This document shows positions 46,601 through 61,100 of a DNA stretch of 64,000 bases, piece after piece. Every line of letters begins with the position of its first letter. The first letter of the stretch is position 1. The translations under genes were made by a program, and so were the position numbers. The DNA is from Apodemus sylvaticus (Eukaryota > Chordata > Mammalia > Rodentia > Muridae), in contig NC_067477.1 of assembly GCF_947179515.1 (NCBI RefSeq), positions 145,738,465 through 145,802,464 of the forward strand. The letters are read 5' to 3'. The notes under the pieces are model-generated. The model saw only the letters and a program-made list of their open reading frames with translations. It had not been told where the DNA came from and ran no database searches.

Positions 46601-48110
46601 TGTTGCGTGTATGTCTAAGTGTGTAACCTCAAAAGAGAATGCACAGGATAGTTTTCTCTTGAAAGAATATGTAAGAATACCACGTTATAAGGAAATACAA
46701 TGTTGCAGAGTAAAGACAAATACGTATGTATTGGAAACACTTTACGAGAAGAATTAACGCATCGTAAAAAATTAGCTTGTATCTCCTAAACAACACGTTG
46801 TAACTTGAAAAGATTTGGTGTGGCATGTACGTCTAAACGTGTAGCCTCAAAAGAGAACCTACAGGAGAATTTTCTTTCTTCAAAATTTTTCACAAAACCA
46901 TGTTTTAAGGAAATCCCGCATCGTGTGAAATTATCTTCCTTTTTCCTAAACAACATGTTGTAACTTGAAAAGCATTGGTGTTGCGTGTATGTGTAAGCGT
47001 GGAGACTCAAAAGAAAAGGCACAGGAGAGTTTTCTCTCGAAAGAATATGTAAGAATACCACGTTATACGGAAATACAATTTTGCAGAGTAAAGACAAATA
47101 AGTACATATTGGAAACACTTTACAAGAAGAAATAACGCATCGTACAAAATTAGCTTGTATCTCCTAAACAACACGTTGTAACTCGAAAAGATTTGGTGTG
47201 ACGTGTACGTCTAAAAGTGTACCCTCAAAAGAGAACCCACAGGAGAATTTTCTTTCATCAAAATTTGTCAGAAACCACGTTTTAAGGAAATCTCGCATCG
47301 TGGGAAATTATCTTGTTTTTCCTAAACAACACGTTGTAACTCGAAAAGCTTTGGTGTTGCATGTATGTCTAAGCGTGTAGCCTCAAAAGAGAACGCACAG
47401 GAGAGTTTTCTCTCGAAAGAATATGTAAGAATACCACGTTATAAGGAAATACAGTGTTGCAGAGTAAAGACAAATACTATTGGAAACACTTTAAGAGAAG
47501 AAATAATGCATCGTACAAAATTAGCTTGTATCTCCTAAACAACACATTGTAACTCGAAAAGATTTGGTGTGGCTCGTACCTCTACATGTGTAGCCTCAAA
47601 AGAGAACCCACAGGAGAACTTTCTTTCGTCAACATTTTTCAGACAACCACGTTTTATGGAAATCTCGCATCGTGCGAAATTATCTTGTTTTTCCTAAACA
47701 ACACATTGTAACTCGAAAAGCTTTGGCGTTGCGTGTATGTCTAAGCGTGTAGCCTCTAAAGAGAACACACAGTAGAGTTCTCTCTAGAAAGAATATGTAA
47801 GAATACAACGTTATAAGGAAATAAAGTGTTTCAGAGTAAAGACAAATACGTACATATTGGAAACACTTTACGAGAAGAAATAATGCATCATACAAAATTA
47901 GCTTGTATCTCCTAAATAACACGTGGTAACTCGAAAGTATTTGGTGTGGCCTGTACGTCTAAACATGTAGCCTCAAAAGAAAACCCACTGAAGAATTTTC
48001 TTTGGTCAAAATTTTTCAGAAAACTACATTTTAAGGAAATCCCGCATCGCGCGAAATTATCTTGTTTTTCATAAACAACACGTTGTAACTCGAAAATCTT
48101 TGGTGTTGCG
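43677..48110 (+). repeat. Forward satellite; left arm of inverted duplication, block A
   Basis: About 12 units whose reverse complement is at 52207-56645; partner coordinates sum to 100317 with only one- or two-base drift. Frames of 60-80 codons are identical or nearly so in both copies. Shared private variants include the 12-bp deletion at 47476 (AAATACTATTGG) and CCCACTGAAGAATTTTC at 47984. Intact CENP-B cores start at 45034 and 48041, each with a partner (55269, 52262). Confidence 0.94.
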
Positions 48111-51100
48111 TGTATGTCTAAGCGTGTAGCCTCAAAACAGAACGCACAGGAGAGTTTTTTCTCGATAGAATTTGTAAGGATACCACGTTATAAGGAAATA
48201 AAATGTTGCAGAATAAAGACAAATACGTATGTATTGGAAACCCATATACTTTACGAGATGAAATAAAGCATCGTACAAAATTAGCTTGTATCTCCTAAAC
48301 AACACGTTGTAACTTGAAAAGATTTGGTGTGGCTTGTACGTCTAAACGTGTAGCCTCAAAAGAGAACCCACAGGAGAATTTTCTTTCGTCAAAATTTTTC
48401 AGAAAACCACGTTTTAAGGAAATCCCGCCTCGTGAGAAATTATCTTGTTCTTCCTAAACAACACGTTTTAACTCGAAAAGCTTTGGTGTAGGGTGTATGT
48501 CTAAGCGTGTAGACCCAAAAGAGAATGTACAGGAGAGTTTTCTCTCGAAAGAATATGTAAGAATACCACGTTATAAGGAAATACAGTGTGGCAGAGTAAA
48601 GACAAATATGTACTTATTGGAAGCACTTTATGAGAGAAATGACGCATCTTGCAAAATTAGCTTGTATGTCCTAAACAACACGTTGTAACTCAAAAGGATA
48701 TGGTGTGGCATGTACGTCTAAACGTGTAGCCTCAAAAGAGAACCCACAGGAGAGTTTTCTTTTGTCAAAATTTGTCAGAAAACCACGTTTTAAGGAAATC
48801 CCGCATCGTGCGAAATTATCTTGTTTTTCCTAAACAACACGTTGTAACTAGAAAAGCTTTGGTGTTGCGTGTATGTCTAAGCGTGCAGCCTCAAAAGAGA
48901 ATGCACAGGAGAGTTTTCTCTCGAAAGAATATGTAAGAATACCATGTTATAAGGAAACATATTGCTGCAGAGTAAAGACATACGTACTTATTGGAAACAC
49001 ATTATGAGAAGAAATAACGCATGGTACAAAATTAGCTTGTATCTCCAAAACAACACGTGGTAACTCAAAAAGATTTGGTGTGGCGTGTACGTCTGAACGT
49101 GTAGCCTCAAAAGAGAACCCACAGGAGAATTTTCTTACGTCAAAATTTGTCAGAAAACCACGTTTTAAGGAAATCCCGCATCGGGCGAAATTATCTTGTT
49201 TTTCCTATTCAACACGTTGTAACTCGAAAAGCTTTGGTGTTGCGTGTATGTCTAAGCATGTAGCCTCCAAAGAGAACGCACAGGATAGTTTTCTCTCAAA
49301 AGAATATGTAAGAATACCACGTGATAAGGAAATACAGTGTTGCAGAGTAAAGACAAATACGTACTTATTGGAAACACTTTACGAGAAGAAATAACGCATC
49401 ATGCAAAATTAGCTTGTATCTCCTAAACAACACGCTGTAACTCGAAAAGATTTGGTGTGGCGTGTACGTCTAAACGTGTAGCCTCAAAGAGAACCCAGAG
49501 GAGAATTTTCTTTCGTCAAAATTTGTCAAAAACCACGTTTTAAGGAAATCCCGCATCGTGCGTAATTATCTTGTTTTTCCTAAACAACATGTTGTAACTC
49601 AAAAATCTTTGGTGTTGCGTGTATGTCTAAGCGTGTAGCCTTAAAAGAGAACGCACAGGAGAGTTTTTTCCCGAAAGAATATGTAGGAATACCACGTTAT
49701 AAGGAAATACAGTGTTGCAGAGTAAAGACAAATACATACTCTTTGGAAACACTTAAACTTTACGAGTAGAAATAACACATAGTTCAAAATTAGCTTGTAT
49801 CTCCTAAACAACACGTTATAACTCGAAAGGATTTGGTGTTGCTTGTACATCTAAACGTGTACCCTCAAAAGAGAACCCACAGGACAATATTCTTTCGTCA
49901 AAATTTGTCAGATAACCACGTTTTAAGGAAATCCCGCATCATGCGTAATTATCTTGTTTTTCCTAAACAACACGTTGTAACTCGAAAAGCTTTGGTTTTG
50001 CGTGTATGTCTAAGCATGTAGCCTACAAAGAGAACGCACAGGAGAGTTTTCTCTTGAAAGAATATGTAAGAATACCACGTTATAAAGAAATACAGTGTTG
50101 CAGAGTAAAGGCAACTACATACGTATTGGAGACACTTAAACTTTACGAGAAGAAATAACGCATCGTAAAAATATTAGCTTGTATCTCCTAAACAACACGT
50201 TGAAATTCAAGAAGATTTGGTGTGGCGTGTACAACTAAATGTGTAGCCTCAAAAGAGAACCCACAGGAGAATTTTCTTTCGTCAAAATTTGTCAGAAAAC
50301 CACGTTTTAAGGAAATCCCGCATCGTGGGAAATTATCTTGTTCTTCCTAAACAACACGTTGTAACTCGAGAAGCGTTGGTGTTGCGTATATCTCTAAGCG
50401 TGTAGCCTCAAATGAGAACGCACAGGAGAGTTTTCTCTTGAAAGAATATGTAAGAATACCACGTTATAAGGAAATACAGTGTTGCAGAATAAAGACATAT
50501 ACTAACTTATTGGAAAAACTTTAGGAGAAGAAATAACGCATCGTACAAAATTAGCTTGTATCTCCTAAACTTCACGTTGTAACTTAAAAAGATTTGGTGT
50601 GGCCTGTACGTCTAAATGTGTAGCCTCAAAAGAGAACCCATAGAGGAATTTTCCTTAATCAAAATTTGTCAGAAAACCACTTATTAAGGAAATCCCGCAT
50701 CGTGCGTAATTATCTTGTTTTTCCTAAACAACGCGTTGTAACTCGAAAAGCTTTGGTGTTGCGTGTCCGTCTAAGTGCGTAGCCTCAAAGGGGAACGCAC
50801 AGGAGAGTTTTCTCTTGAAAGAATATGTAAGAATACCACGTTATAAGGAAATACAGTGTTGCAGAGTATAGACAAATACGTACTTATTGGAAACACTTTA
50901 GGAGAAGAAATAAAGCATCATGCAAAATTAGCTTGTATCTCCTAAACAACACGTTGTAACTGGAAAAGATTTGGTGTGGTGTGTATGTCTAAACGTGTAG
51001 CCTCAAAAGAGAACCCACAGGAGAGTTTTCTTTGGTCATAATTTGTCAAAAACCACGTTTTACGGAAATCCCGCATCGTGCGAAAATATCTTGTTTTTCC

Positions 51101-51411
51101 TAAACAACACGTTGTAACTCGAAAAGCTTTGGTGTTGCGTGTATTTCTAATCGTGTAGCCTCAAAAGAGAATGCACAGGAGAGTTTTCTCCCGAAAGAAT
51201 ATGTAGGAATACCACGTTATAAGGAAATACAGTGTTGCAGAGTAAAGACAAATACATACTTATTGGAAACACTTAAACTTTACGAGAAGAAATAACACAT
51301 AGTACAAAATTAGCTTGTATCTCCTAAACAACACGTTATAACTCGAAAGGATTTGGTGTGGCGTGTACGTCTAAACGTGTACCCTCAAAAGAGAACCCAC
51401 AGGAGAATTTT
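48111..51411 (+). repeat. Forward satellite; central spacer of the inverted duplication
   Basis: About nine forward units between the left arm and the polarity switch, with no mirror partner in the right arm. They carry the TTAAAC-type b monomers again (49750, 50129, 51272) and intact CENP-B cores at 48810, 49185 and 51070. Confidence 0.9.
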
Positions 51412-51413
51412 AT
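51410..51413. other. Satellite polarity switch (forward to reverse)
   Basis: Forward monomer a (CCCACAGGAGAATTTT) is joined directly to reverse monomer b (ATCCTGTGCGTTCTCTTTTG). The join is head-to-head at nearly the same phase of the unit on both sides, with no insertion. Confidence 0.9.
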
Positions 51414-52206
51414 CCTGTGCGTTCTCTTTTGAGGTTACACCCTTAGACATACACGCAACACCAATGCTTTTCGAGTTACAACGTGTTGTTTAGGAAAAAC
51501 AAGGTAATTTCGCACGATGCGAGATTCCCTTAAAACCTGGTTTCTGACAAATTTTGATGAAAGAAAATTCTCTTGTGGGTTCTCTGTTGAGCCTACACGT
51601 TTAGACGTACATGTCACAGCAAATCTTTTCGAGTTACAACGTGTTGTTTAGGAGATACAATCTAATTTTGTACGATGTGTTATTTCTTCTTGTAAAGTGT
51701 TTCCAATATGTACCTATTTGTCTTTACTCTGCAAAATTGTATTTCCTTATAACGTGGTATTCTTACATAATCTTTCAAGAGAAAACTCTCCTGTGCCTTC
51801 TCTTTTGAGGCTACATGCTTACACATACACGCAACACCAAAGCTTTTCGAGTTATGACATGTTGTTTAGGAAAAAGAAGATGATTTCGCACGATGCGGGA
51901 TTTCCTTGAAACTTGGTTTTCTGAAAATTTTTGACGAAAGAAAATTCTCCTGTGGGGGCTCTTTTGAGGCTACATGTTTAGACGAACATGCCACACCAAA
52001 TCTTTTCGAGTTACAACGTGTTGTTTCGGAGATACAAGCTAATTTTGTAGGATGCGTTACTTAATCTCGTAAAGTGTTTCTAATACGTACGTATTTGTCT
52101 TTACTCTGCAACACTGTATTGCCTTATAACGTTGTATTCTTACATATTCTTTCCAGAGAAAACTGTCTCGTGCTTTCCCTTTTGCAGCTACACACTTAGA
52201 CAAACA
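51412..52206 (-). repeat. Reverse satellite; unmatched part next to the polarity switch
   Basis: About two units in reverse orientation that do not mirror the sequence just left of the switch. They resemble the AAGAAGATGATTTCGC variant class seen at 14.5, 16.5, 45.0 and 46.2 kb. One intact CENP-B core starts at 51885 (plus strand). Confidence 0.88.
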
Positions 52207-55200
52207 GGCAACACCAAAGATTTTCGAGTTACAACGTGTTGTTTATGAAAAACAAGATAATTTCGTGCGATGCGGGATTTCCTTAAAATGTAGTTTTCTG
52301 AAAAATTTTGACCAAAGAAAATTCTTCAGTGGGTTTTCTTTTGAGGCTACATGTTTAGACGTACACGCCACACCAAATACTTTCGAGTTACCACGTGTTA
52401 TTTAGGAGATACAAGCTAATTTTGTATGATGCATTATTTCTTCTCGTAAAGTGTTTCCAATATGTACGTATTTGTCTTTACTCTGAAACACTTTATTTCC
52501 TTATAACGTTGTATTCTTACATATTCTTTCTAGAGAGAACTCTACTGTGTGTTCTCTTTAGAGGCTACACGCTTAGACATACACGCAACGCCAAAGCTTT
52601 TCGAGTTACAATGTGTTGTTTAGGAAAAACAAGATAATTTCGCACGATGCGAGATTTCCATAAAACGTGGTTGTCTGAAAAATGTTGACGAAAGAAAGTT
52701 CTCCTGTGGGTTCTCTTTTGAGGCTACACATGTAGAGGTACGAGCCACACCAAATCTTTTCGAGTTACAATGTGTTGTTTAGGAGATACAAGCTAATTTT
52801 GTACGATGCATTATTTCTTCTCTTAAAGTGTTTCCAATAGTATTTGTCTTTACTCTGCAACACTGTATTTCCTTATAACGTGGTATTCTTACATATTCTT
52901 TCGAGAGAAAACTCTCCTGTGCGTTCTCTTTTGAGGCTACACGCTTAGACATACATGCAACACCAAAGCTTTTCGAGTTACAACGTGTTGTTTAGGAAAA
53001 ACAAGATAATTTCCCACGATGCGAGATTTCCTTAAAACGTGGTTTCTGACAAATTTTGATGAAAGAAAATTCTCCTGTGGGTTCTCTTTTGAGGGTACAC
53101 TTTTAGACGTACACGTCACACCAAATCTTTTCGAGTTACAACGTGTTGTTTAGGAGATACAAGCTAATTTTGTACGATGCGTTATTTCTTCTTGTAAAGT
53201 GTTTCCAATATGTACTTATTTGTCTTTACTCTGCAAAATTGTATTTCCGTATAACGTGGTATTCTTACATATTCTTTCGAGAGAAAACTCTCCTGTGCCT
53301 TTTCTTTTGAGTCTCCACGCTTACACATACACGCAACACCAATGCTTTTCAAGTTACAACATGTTGTTTAGGAAAAAGAAGATAATTTCACACGATGCGG
53401 GATTTCCTTAAAACGTGGTTTTGTGAAAAATTTTGAAGAAAGAAAATTCTCCTGTAGGTTCTCTTTTGAGGCTACACGTTTAGACGTACATGCCACACCA
53501 AATCTTTTCGAGTTACAACGTGTTGTTTAGGAGATACAAGCTAATTTTTTACGATGCGTTAATTCTTCTCGTAAAGTGTTTCCAATACATACGTATTTGT
53601 CTTTACTCTGCAACATTGTATTTCCTTATAACGTGGTATTCTTACATATTCTTTCAAGAGAAAACTATCCTGTGCATTCTCTTTTGAGGTTACACACTTA
53701 GACATACACGCAACACCAAAGCTTTTTGAGTTATAACGTGTTATTTAGGAAAAACAAGATAATTTCGCACGATGCGAGATTTCCTTAAAACGTGGTTTCT
53801 GACAAATTTTGATGAAAGAAAATTCTCTTGTGGGTTCCCTTTTGAGGCTACACGCTTAGACGTACACGTCACACCAAATCTTTTCGAGTTACAACGTGTT
53901 GTTTAGGAGATACAAGCTACTTTTTTACGATGCGTTATTTCTTCTTGTAAAGTGATTCCAATATGTACATATTTGTATTTATTCTGCAAAATTGTATTTC
54001 CTTATAACGTGGTATTCTTGTATAATCTTTCGAGAGAAAACTCTCCTGTGCCTTCTCTTTTGAGGCTCCATGGTTACACATACACGCAACACCAAAGCTT
54101 TTCGAGTTACAACATGTTGTTTAGGAAAAAGAAGATGATTTCGCACGATGCAGGATTTCCTTAAAACGTGGTTTTCTGAAAAATTTTGACGAAAGAAAAT
54201 TCTCCTGTGGGTTCTCTTTTGAGGCTACACGTTTAGACGTACACGGCACACCAAATCTTTTCGAGTTACCACGTGTTGTTTCGGAGATACAACCTAATTT
54301 TGTAAGATGCGTTACTTCTGCTCCTAAAGTTTTCCAATACGTACTTATTTGTCTTTTCTCTACAACACTGTATTTCCTTATAACGTTGTATTCTTACATA
54401 TTCTTTCGAGAGAAAACTCTCCTGTGCGTTCTCTTTAGAGGCTACATGCTTAGACATACACGCAACGCCAAAGATTTTCGAGTTACAATGTGTCGTTTAG
54501 GAAAAACAAGATAATTTCGCACAATGCGAGATTTCCATAAAACGTGGTTGTCTGAAAAATTTTGACGAAAGAAAGTTATCCTGTGGGTTCTCTTTTGAGG
54601 CTACACGTGTAGAGGTACGAGCCACACCAAATCTTTTCGAGTTAAAATGTGTTGTTTAGGAGATGCAAGCTAATTTTGTACGATGTGTTATTTCTTCTCT
54701 TAAAGTGTTTCCAATATGTATGTAGTTGTCTTTACTCTACAACACTTTATTTCCTTATAACGTGGTATTCTTACATATTCTTTCGAGAGAAACCTCTCCT
54801 GTGCGTTCTCTTTTGAGGCTACACGCTTAGAAATACACGCAACACCAAAGCTTTTCGAGTTACAACGTGTTGTTTAGGAAAAACAAGATAATTTCCCACG
54901 ATGCGAGATTTCCTTAAAACGTGGTTTCTGACAAATTTTTATGAAAGAAAATTCTCCTGTGGGTTCTCGTTTGAGGCTACACTTTTAGACGTACACGTCA
55001 CACCAAATCCTTTCGAGTTACAACCTGTTGTTTAGGAGATACAAGCTAATTTTATAAGATGCGTTATTTCTTCTCGTAAATTTTTTCCAATATGTACTTA
55101 TTTGTCTTTACTCTGCAAAATTGTATTTCCGTATAACGTGGTATTCTTACATATTCTTTGGAGAGAAAACTCTCCAGTGCCTTCTCTTTTGAGGCTCCAC

Positions 55201-56645
55201 GCTTACACATACACGCAACACCATAGCTTTTCGAGTTACAACATGTTCTTTAGGAAAAAGAAGATGATTTCGCACGATGCGGGATTTCCTTAAAACGTGG
55301 TTTTCTGAAAAATTTTGAATAAAGAAAATTCTCCTGTGGGTTCTCGTTTGAGGCTACACGTTTAGACGTACACGCCACACCAAATCCTTTCAAGTTACCA
55401 CGTGTTGTTTAGGAGATACAAGCTAATTTTGTACGATGCATTATTTCTTCTCGTAAAGTGTTTCCAATACGTACTTATTTGTCTTTAATCTGCAACCCTG
55501 TATTTCCTTATAATATGGTAATCTTACATATTATTTCGAGGGAAAACTCTCCTGTGCGTTCTCTTTTGAGGGGACACGCTTAAGCAAACATGCATCGCCA
55601 AAGCTTTTCGAGTTACAATGTGTTGTTTAGGAAAAACAAGATAATTTAGCACGATGCGAGATTTCCATAAAACGTGGTTTTCTGAAAAATTTTGACGAAA
55701 GAAAGTTCTCCTGTGGGTTCTCTTTTGAGGCTACACGTGTAGAGGTACGAGCCACACCAAATCTTTTCGAATTTCAACGTGTTGCTTAGGAGATATAAGC
55801 TAATTTTTTACTATGCGTTAATTCTTCTCGTAAAGTGTTTCCAATAAGTACATATTTGTCTTTACACTGCAACATTATATTTCCTTATAACGTGGTATTC
55901 TTACATATTCCTTCGAGAGAAAACTATCCTGTGCGTTCCCTTTTGAGGCTACACACTTAGACATACAGGCAACACCAAAGCTTTTCGAGTTACAACGTGT
56001 TGTTTATGGAAAACAAGATAATTTTGCACGATGCGGGATTTCCTTAAAACGTGGTTTTCTGAAAAATTTTGACGAAAGAAAATTCTCCTGTGGCTTCTCT
56101 TTTGAGGCTACACGTTTAGACGTGCACACCACACCAAATACTTTCGAGTTACAACGTGTTGTTTAAGAGATACAAGCTAATTTTGTATGATGCGTTATTT
56201 CTTTTCGTAAAGTGGTTCCAATACGTATGTATTTGTCTTTACTCTGCAACACTGTATTTCCTTATATCGTTGTATTCTTACATGTTCTTTCGAGAGAAAA
56301 CTCTCCTGTGCATTCTCTTTAGAGGCTACATGCTCAGACATACACACAACACCAAAGCTTTTCGAGTTACAACGTGTTGTTTAGGAAAAACAAGATAATT
56401 TTGCACGATGCGGGACTTCCTTAAAATGTGGTTTTCTGACAAATTTTGACGAAAGAAAGTTCTCCTGTAGGTTCTCTTTTGAGGCTAGACGTGTAGACGT
56501 ACGAGCCACACCAAATATTTTTCAGTTACAACGTGTTGTTTAGGAGACACAAGCAAATATTGTACGATGCTTTATTTCTTCTCGTAAAGTGTTTCCAATA
56601 CGTACATATTTGTCTTTACTCTGCAACACTGTATTTCCTTATAAC
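52207..56645 (-). repeat. Reverse satellite; right arm of inverted duplication, block A
   Basis: Reverse complement of 43677-48110, nearly base for base. Differences are sparse, for example one extra base in the left copy near 46938 (TTCCTTTTTCC) and CCCGG against CCCGC in the box at 45034/55269. Intact CENP-B cores on the plus strand start at 52262 and 55269. Confidence 0.94.
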
Positions 56646-58120
56646 GTGGTATTCTTACATATTCTTTCGAGAGAAAACTCTCCTGTGCGTTCTCTTTTGA
56701 GGCTACATGCTTAGACATACACGCAACACCAAAGCTTTTCGAGTTACAACGTGTTTTTTAGGAAGAGCAAGATAATTTCTCACGATGCGGGATTTCCTTA
56801 AAACGTGGTTTTCTGACAAATTTTGACGAAATAAATTTGTCCTGTGGTTCTCTAGAGGCTACACGTTTAGATGTACATGCCACACCAAATCTTTTCGAGT
56901 TACAACGTGTTGTTTAGGAGATACAAGCTAATTTTGTACGATGCTTTATTTCATCTCGTAAGTTTAAGGGTTTCCAATACGAAAGTATTTGTCATTATTC
57001 TGCAACAGTGTACTTCCTTATAATGTGGTATTCTTACATATTCTTTCGAGAGAAAACTCTTCTGTGTGTTCTCTTTTGAGGCTACACGCTTAGACATACA
57101 CGCAACACCAAAGCATTTCGAGTTACATCGCGTTGTTTAGGAAAAACAAGATAATTTCACACGATGCGGGATTTCCTTAATACGTGGTTTTCTGACAAAT
57201 TTTGACCAAAGAAAATTCTCCTGTGGGTTCTCTTTTGAGGCTACACGTTTAGACGTACACGCCACACCAAATCTTTTGGAGTTTCAATGTGTTGTTTAGG
57301 AGATACAAGCTAATTTTTTACGATATGTTATTTCTTCTCATAAAGTATTTCCAATAAGTACGTATTTGTCTTTAATCTGCAACACTGTATTTTCTTATAA
57401 CGTGGTATTCTTACACATTCTTTCGAGTGAAAACTCTCCTGTGTGCTCTCTTTTGAGTCTACACGCTTAAACATACATGCAACACCAAAGCTTTTCGAGT
57501 TACAAGGTTTTGTTTAGGAAAAACAAGATAATTTCGCACGATGCGGGATTTCATAAACGTGGTTTTCTGAATATTTGACGAAAGAAAATTCTCCTATGGG
57601 TTCTCTCTTGAGGCTACACGTTTAGACGTACACGCCACACAAAGTCTTTTCGAGTTACAACGTGTTGTTTAGGAGATATGAGCTAATTTTGTACGATGCT
57701 TTATTTCATCTCGTAAAGTTTAAGGGTTTCCAATACGTACCTATTTGTCTTTACTCTGAAACACTGTATTTCCTTATAACGTGGTATTCTTACATATTCT
57801 TTTGAGAGAAAACTCTCCTGTGTGTTCTCTTTTGAGGCTACATGCTGAGACATACACGCAACACCATAGCTTTTCGAGTTAAAACGTGTTGTTTAGGAAA
57901 TCAAGATAATTTCGCACGATGCAGGATTTTCTTAATACGTGGTTTTCTGACAAATTTGACCAAAGAAAATTCTCCTGTGGGTTCTCTTTTGAGGCTACAC
58001 GTTTAGACGTACACGCCACACCAAATCATTTAGAGTTACAACGTGTTGTTTAGGAGATACAAGCTAATTTTGTACGATGCGTTATTTCTTCTCGTAAAGT
58101 GTTTCCAATATGTACGTATT
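56646..58120 (-). repeat. Reverse satellite; right arm, block B
   Basis: Reverse complement of about 31205-32675. The join to block A lies near 56645 (ACGTGGTATTC follows block-B sequence, while the earlier ACTGTATTTCC follows block A). The join to block C lies between 58095 and 58147. Both joins keep the phase of the 377-bp unit. Intact CENP-B core at 57533. Confidence 0.88.
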
Positions 58121-61100
58121 TGTCTTTACTCTGCAACACTGTATTTCCTACAACGTGGTATTCTTACATATTCTTTCGAGAGAAAACTCTCCTGTGCATT
58201 CGCTTTTGTGGCTACACACTTAGACATACACGCAACACCAAAGCTTTTCGAGTTACAACTTGTTGTTTAGGAAAAACAAGATAATTTCGCAGGATGCGGG
58301 ATTTCGATAAACGTGATTTTCTGAAAAATTTTGAAGAAAGAAAATTCTCCTATTGGTTCTCTTTTGAGGCTACACGTTTAGAAGTACACACCACATGAAG
58401 TCCTTTCGAGTTACCACCTGTTGTTTAGGAGATACAAGCTAATTTTTTACGATGCATTATTTCTTCTTGTAAAGTGTTTCCAACAAGTATGTATTTGTCT
58501 TTACTCTGCAACACTGTATTTCCTTATAACGTTGTATTCTTATATGTTCTTTCTAGAGAAAACTCTCCTGTGTATACTCTTTAGAGGCTACATGCTTAGA
58601 CATACACGCAACAACAAAGCTTTTCGAGTTACAACGTGTTTTTAAGGAAAAACAAGATAATTTTCACGATGCGGGATTTACTTAAAACGTGGTTTTCTGA
58701 AAAATTTTGAAGAAAGAAAGTTATCCTGTGTGTTCTCTTTTGAGGCTACACGTGTAGACGTACGAGCCACACCAAATCTTTTCGAGTTACAACGTGTGGT
58801 TTAGGAGATACAAGCTAATTTTGTACGATGCATTATTTCTTCTCTTAAAGTGTTTCCAATGGTACGTAATTGTCTTTTCTGTGCAACACTGTATTTCCTT
58901 ATAACGTGGTATTCTTACATATTCGTTCAAGAGAAAACTCTCCTGTGCGTTCTCTATTGAGGCTACACGCTTAGACATACACGCAACACCAAAGCTTTTC
59001 GAGTTACAATGTGTTGTTTAGGAAAAACTAGAAAATTTCTCACGAAGCGAGATTTCCATACAACGTGTTTTCGGACAAAATTTGATGAAAGAAAATTCTC
59101 CTATGGGTTCTCTTTTGAGGCTACACATTTAGACGTACACGCCACACCAAGTCCTTTCGAGTTACCACGTGTTGTTTAGGAGATACAAGCTAATTTTTTA
59201 CAATGCGTTATTTCTTCTCGTAAAGTGTTTCCAACAAGTATGTTTTTGTCTTTACTCTGCAACACTGTATTCCTTATAACGTTGTATTCTTACATGTTCT
59301 TTCGAGAGAAAACACTCCTGTGTGTACTCTTTAGAGGCTACACGCTTAGACATACTCGCAACACCAAAGCTTTTCGAGTTACAACGTGTTGTTTAGGAAA
59401 AACAAGATAATTTCTCACGATGCGGGATTTCCTTAAAACGTGGTTTTCTGACAAATTTTGACGAAAGAAAATTCTCCTGTGGGTTCTCTTTTGAGGCTAC
59501 ACGTGTAGACATACGGGCCACACCAAATCTTTTCGAGTTACAACGTGTTGTTTAGGAGATACAAGCTAATTTTGAACGATGCATTATTTCTTCTCATAAA
59601 GTGTTTCCAATATGTACGTATTTGTCTTTACTCTGCAACACTGTATTTCCTTATAACGTGGTATTCTTACATATTCGTTCGATAGAAAACTCTCCTGCGC
59701 ATTCCCTTTAGAGACTACACACTTAAACATACATGAAACACCAAAGCTTTTCGAGTTACAACTTGTTGTTTAGGAAAAACAAGATAATTTCGCAGGATGC
59801 GGGATTTCCTTATAACGTGGTTTTCTGACAAATTTTGAAGAAAGAAAATTCTCCTGTGGGGTCTCTTTTGAGGCTACACTTTTAGACGTACACGCCAAAC
59901 CAAATCTTTTCGAGTTACCACTTGTTGTTTAGGAGATACAAGCTTATATTTTATGATGCGTCATTTCTTCTCGTAAAGTGTTTCCAATATTTATGTTTTT
60001 GTCTTTACTCTGCAACACTGTATTTCCTTATAACGTTGTCTTCTTACATGTTCCTTTGAGAGAAAACTCTCCTGTGCATTCTCTTTTGAGGCTACACGCT
60101 TAGATATACACGCAACACCAAAGCTTTTCGAGTTACAACGTGTTGTTTAGGAAAAACAAGATAATTTTGCACGATGCGGAATTTCCTTAAAACTTGGTTA
60201 TCTAATTTTGATGAAAGAAAATTCTCCTGTTGGTTCTCTTTTGAGGCTACACGTTTAGACGGACACGCCAAACCAAATCTTTTCGAGTTACCACGTGTTG
60301 TTAGGAGATACAATGTAACTTTGTATGATGTATTATTTCTTCTCGTAAAGTGTTTCCAATATGTACTTATTTGTCTTTACTCTGCAAAATTGTATTTCCT
60401 AATAACGTGGTATTCTTACATATTCTCTCGAGAGAAAACTATCCTGTGCCTTCTCTTTTGAGGCTCCACGCTTAGACATACACGCAACACTAAAGCTTTT
60501 CGAGTTACAGTATGTTGTTTAGGAAAAAGAAGATGGTTTCACACGATGCGGGATTTCCTTAAAACTTGGTTCTGTGAAAAATTTTGATGAAAGAAAATTC
60601 TCCTGTGGGTTCTCCTTTGAGGCTACACGTTTAGACGTACAGGCCACACCAAATCTTTTCGAGTTACAACTTGTTGTTTAGGAGATACAAGCTAATTTTG
60701 TACTACGCGTTAATTCTTCTCATAAAGAGAATACGTTTCCAATACGTATGTGTTTGTCTTTACTCTGCAACATTGTATTTCCTTATAACGTGGCATTCTT
60801 ACATATTCTTTCGAGAGAAAACTCTCCTGTGCTTTCTCTTTTGAGGCTACACGCTTAGACATACACGCAACACCAGAGCTTTTCGAGTTACAACGTGTTG
60901 TTTAGGAAAAACTAGATAATTTCGCACAATGCGAGATTTCCTTAAAACGTGGTTTCTGACAAATTTTGATGAAAGAAAATTCTCCTGTGGGATCTCTTTT
61001 GAGGCTACACGTTTAGACGTACAGGCCACACCAAATCTTTTCGAGTAACAACGTGTTGTTTAGGAGATTCAAGCTAATTTTGTACGATGCGTTAATTCTT

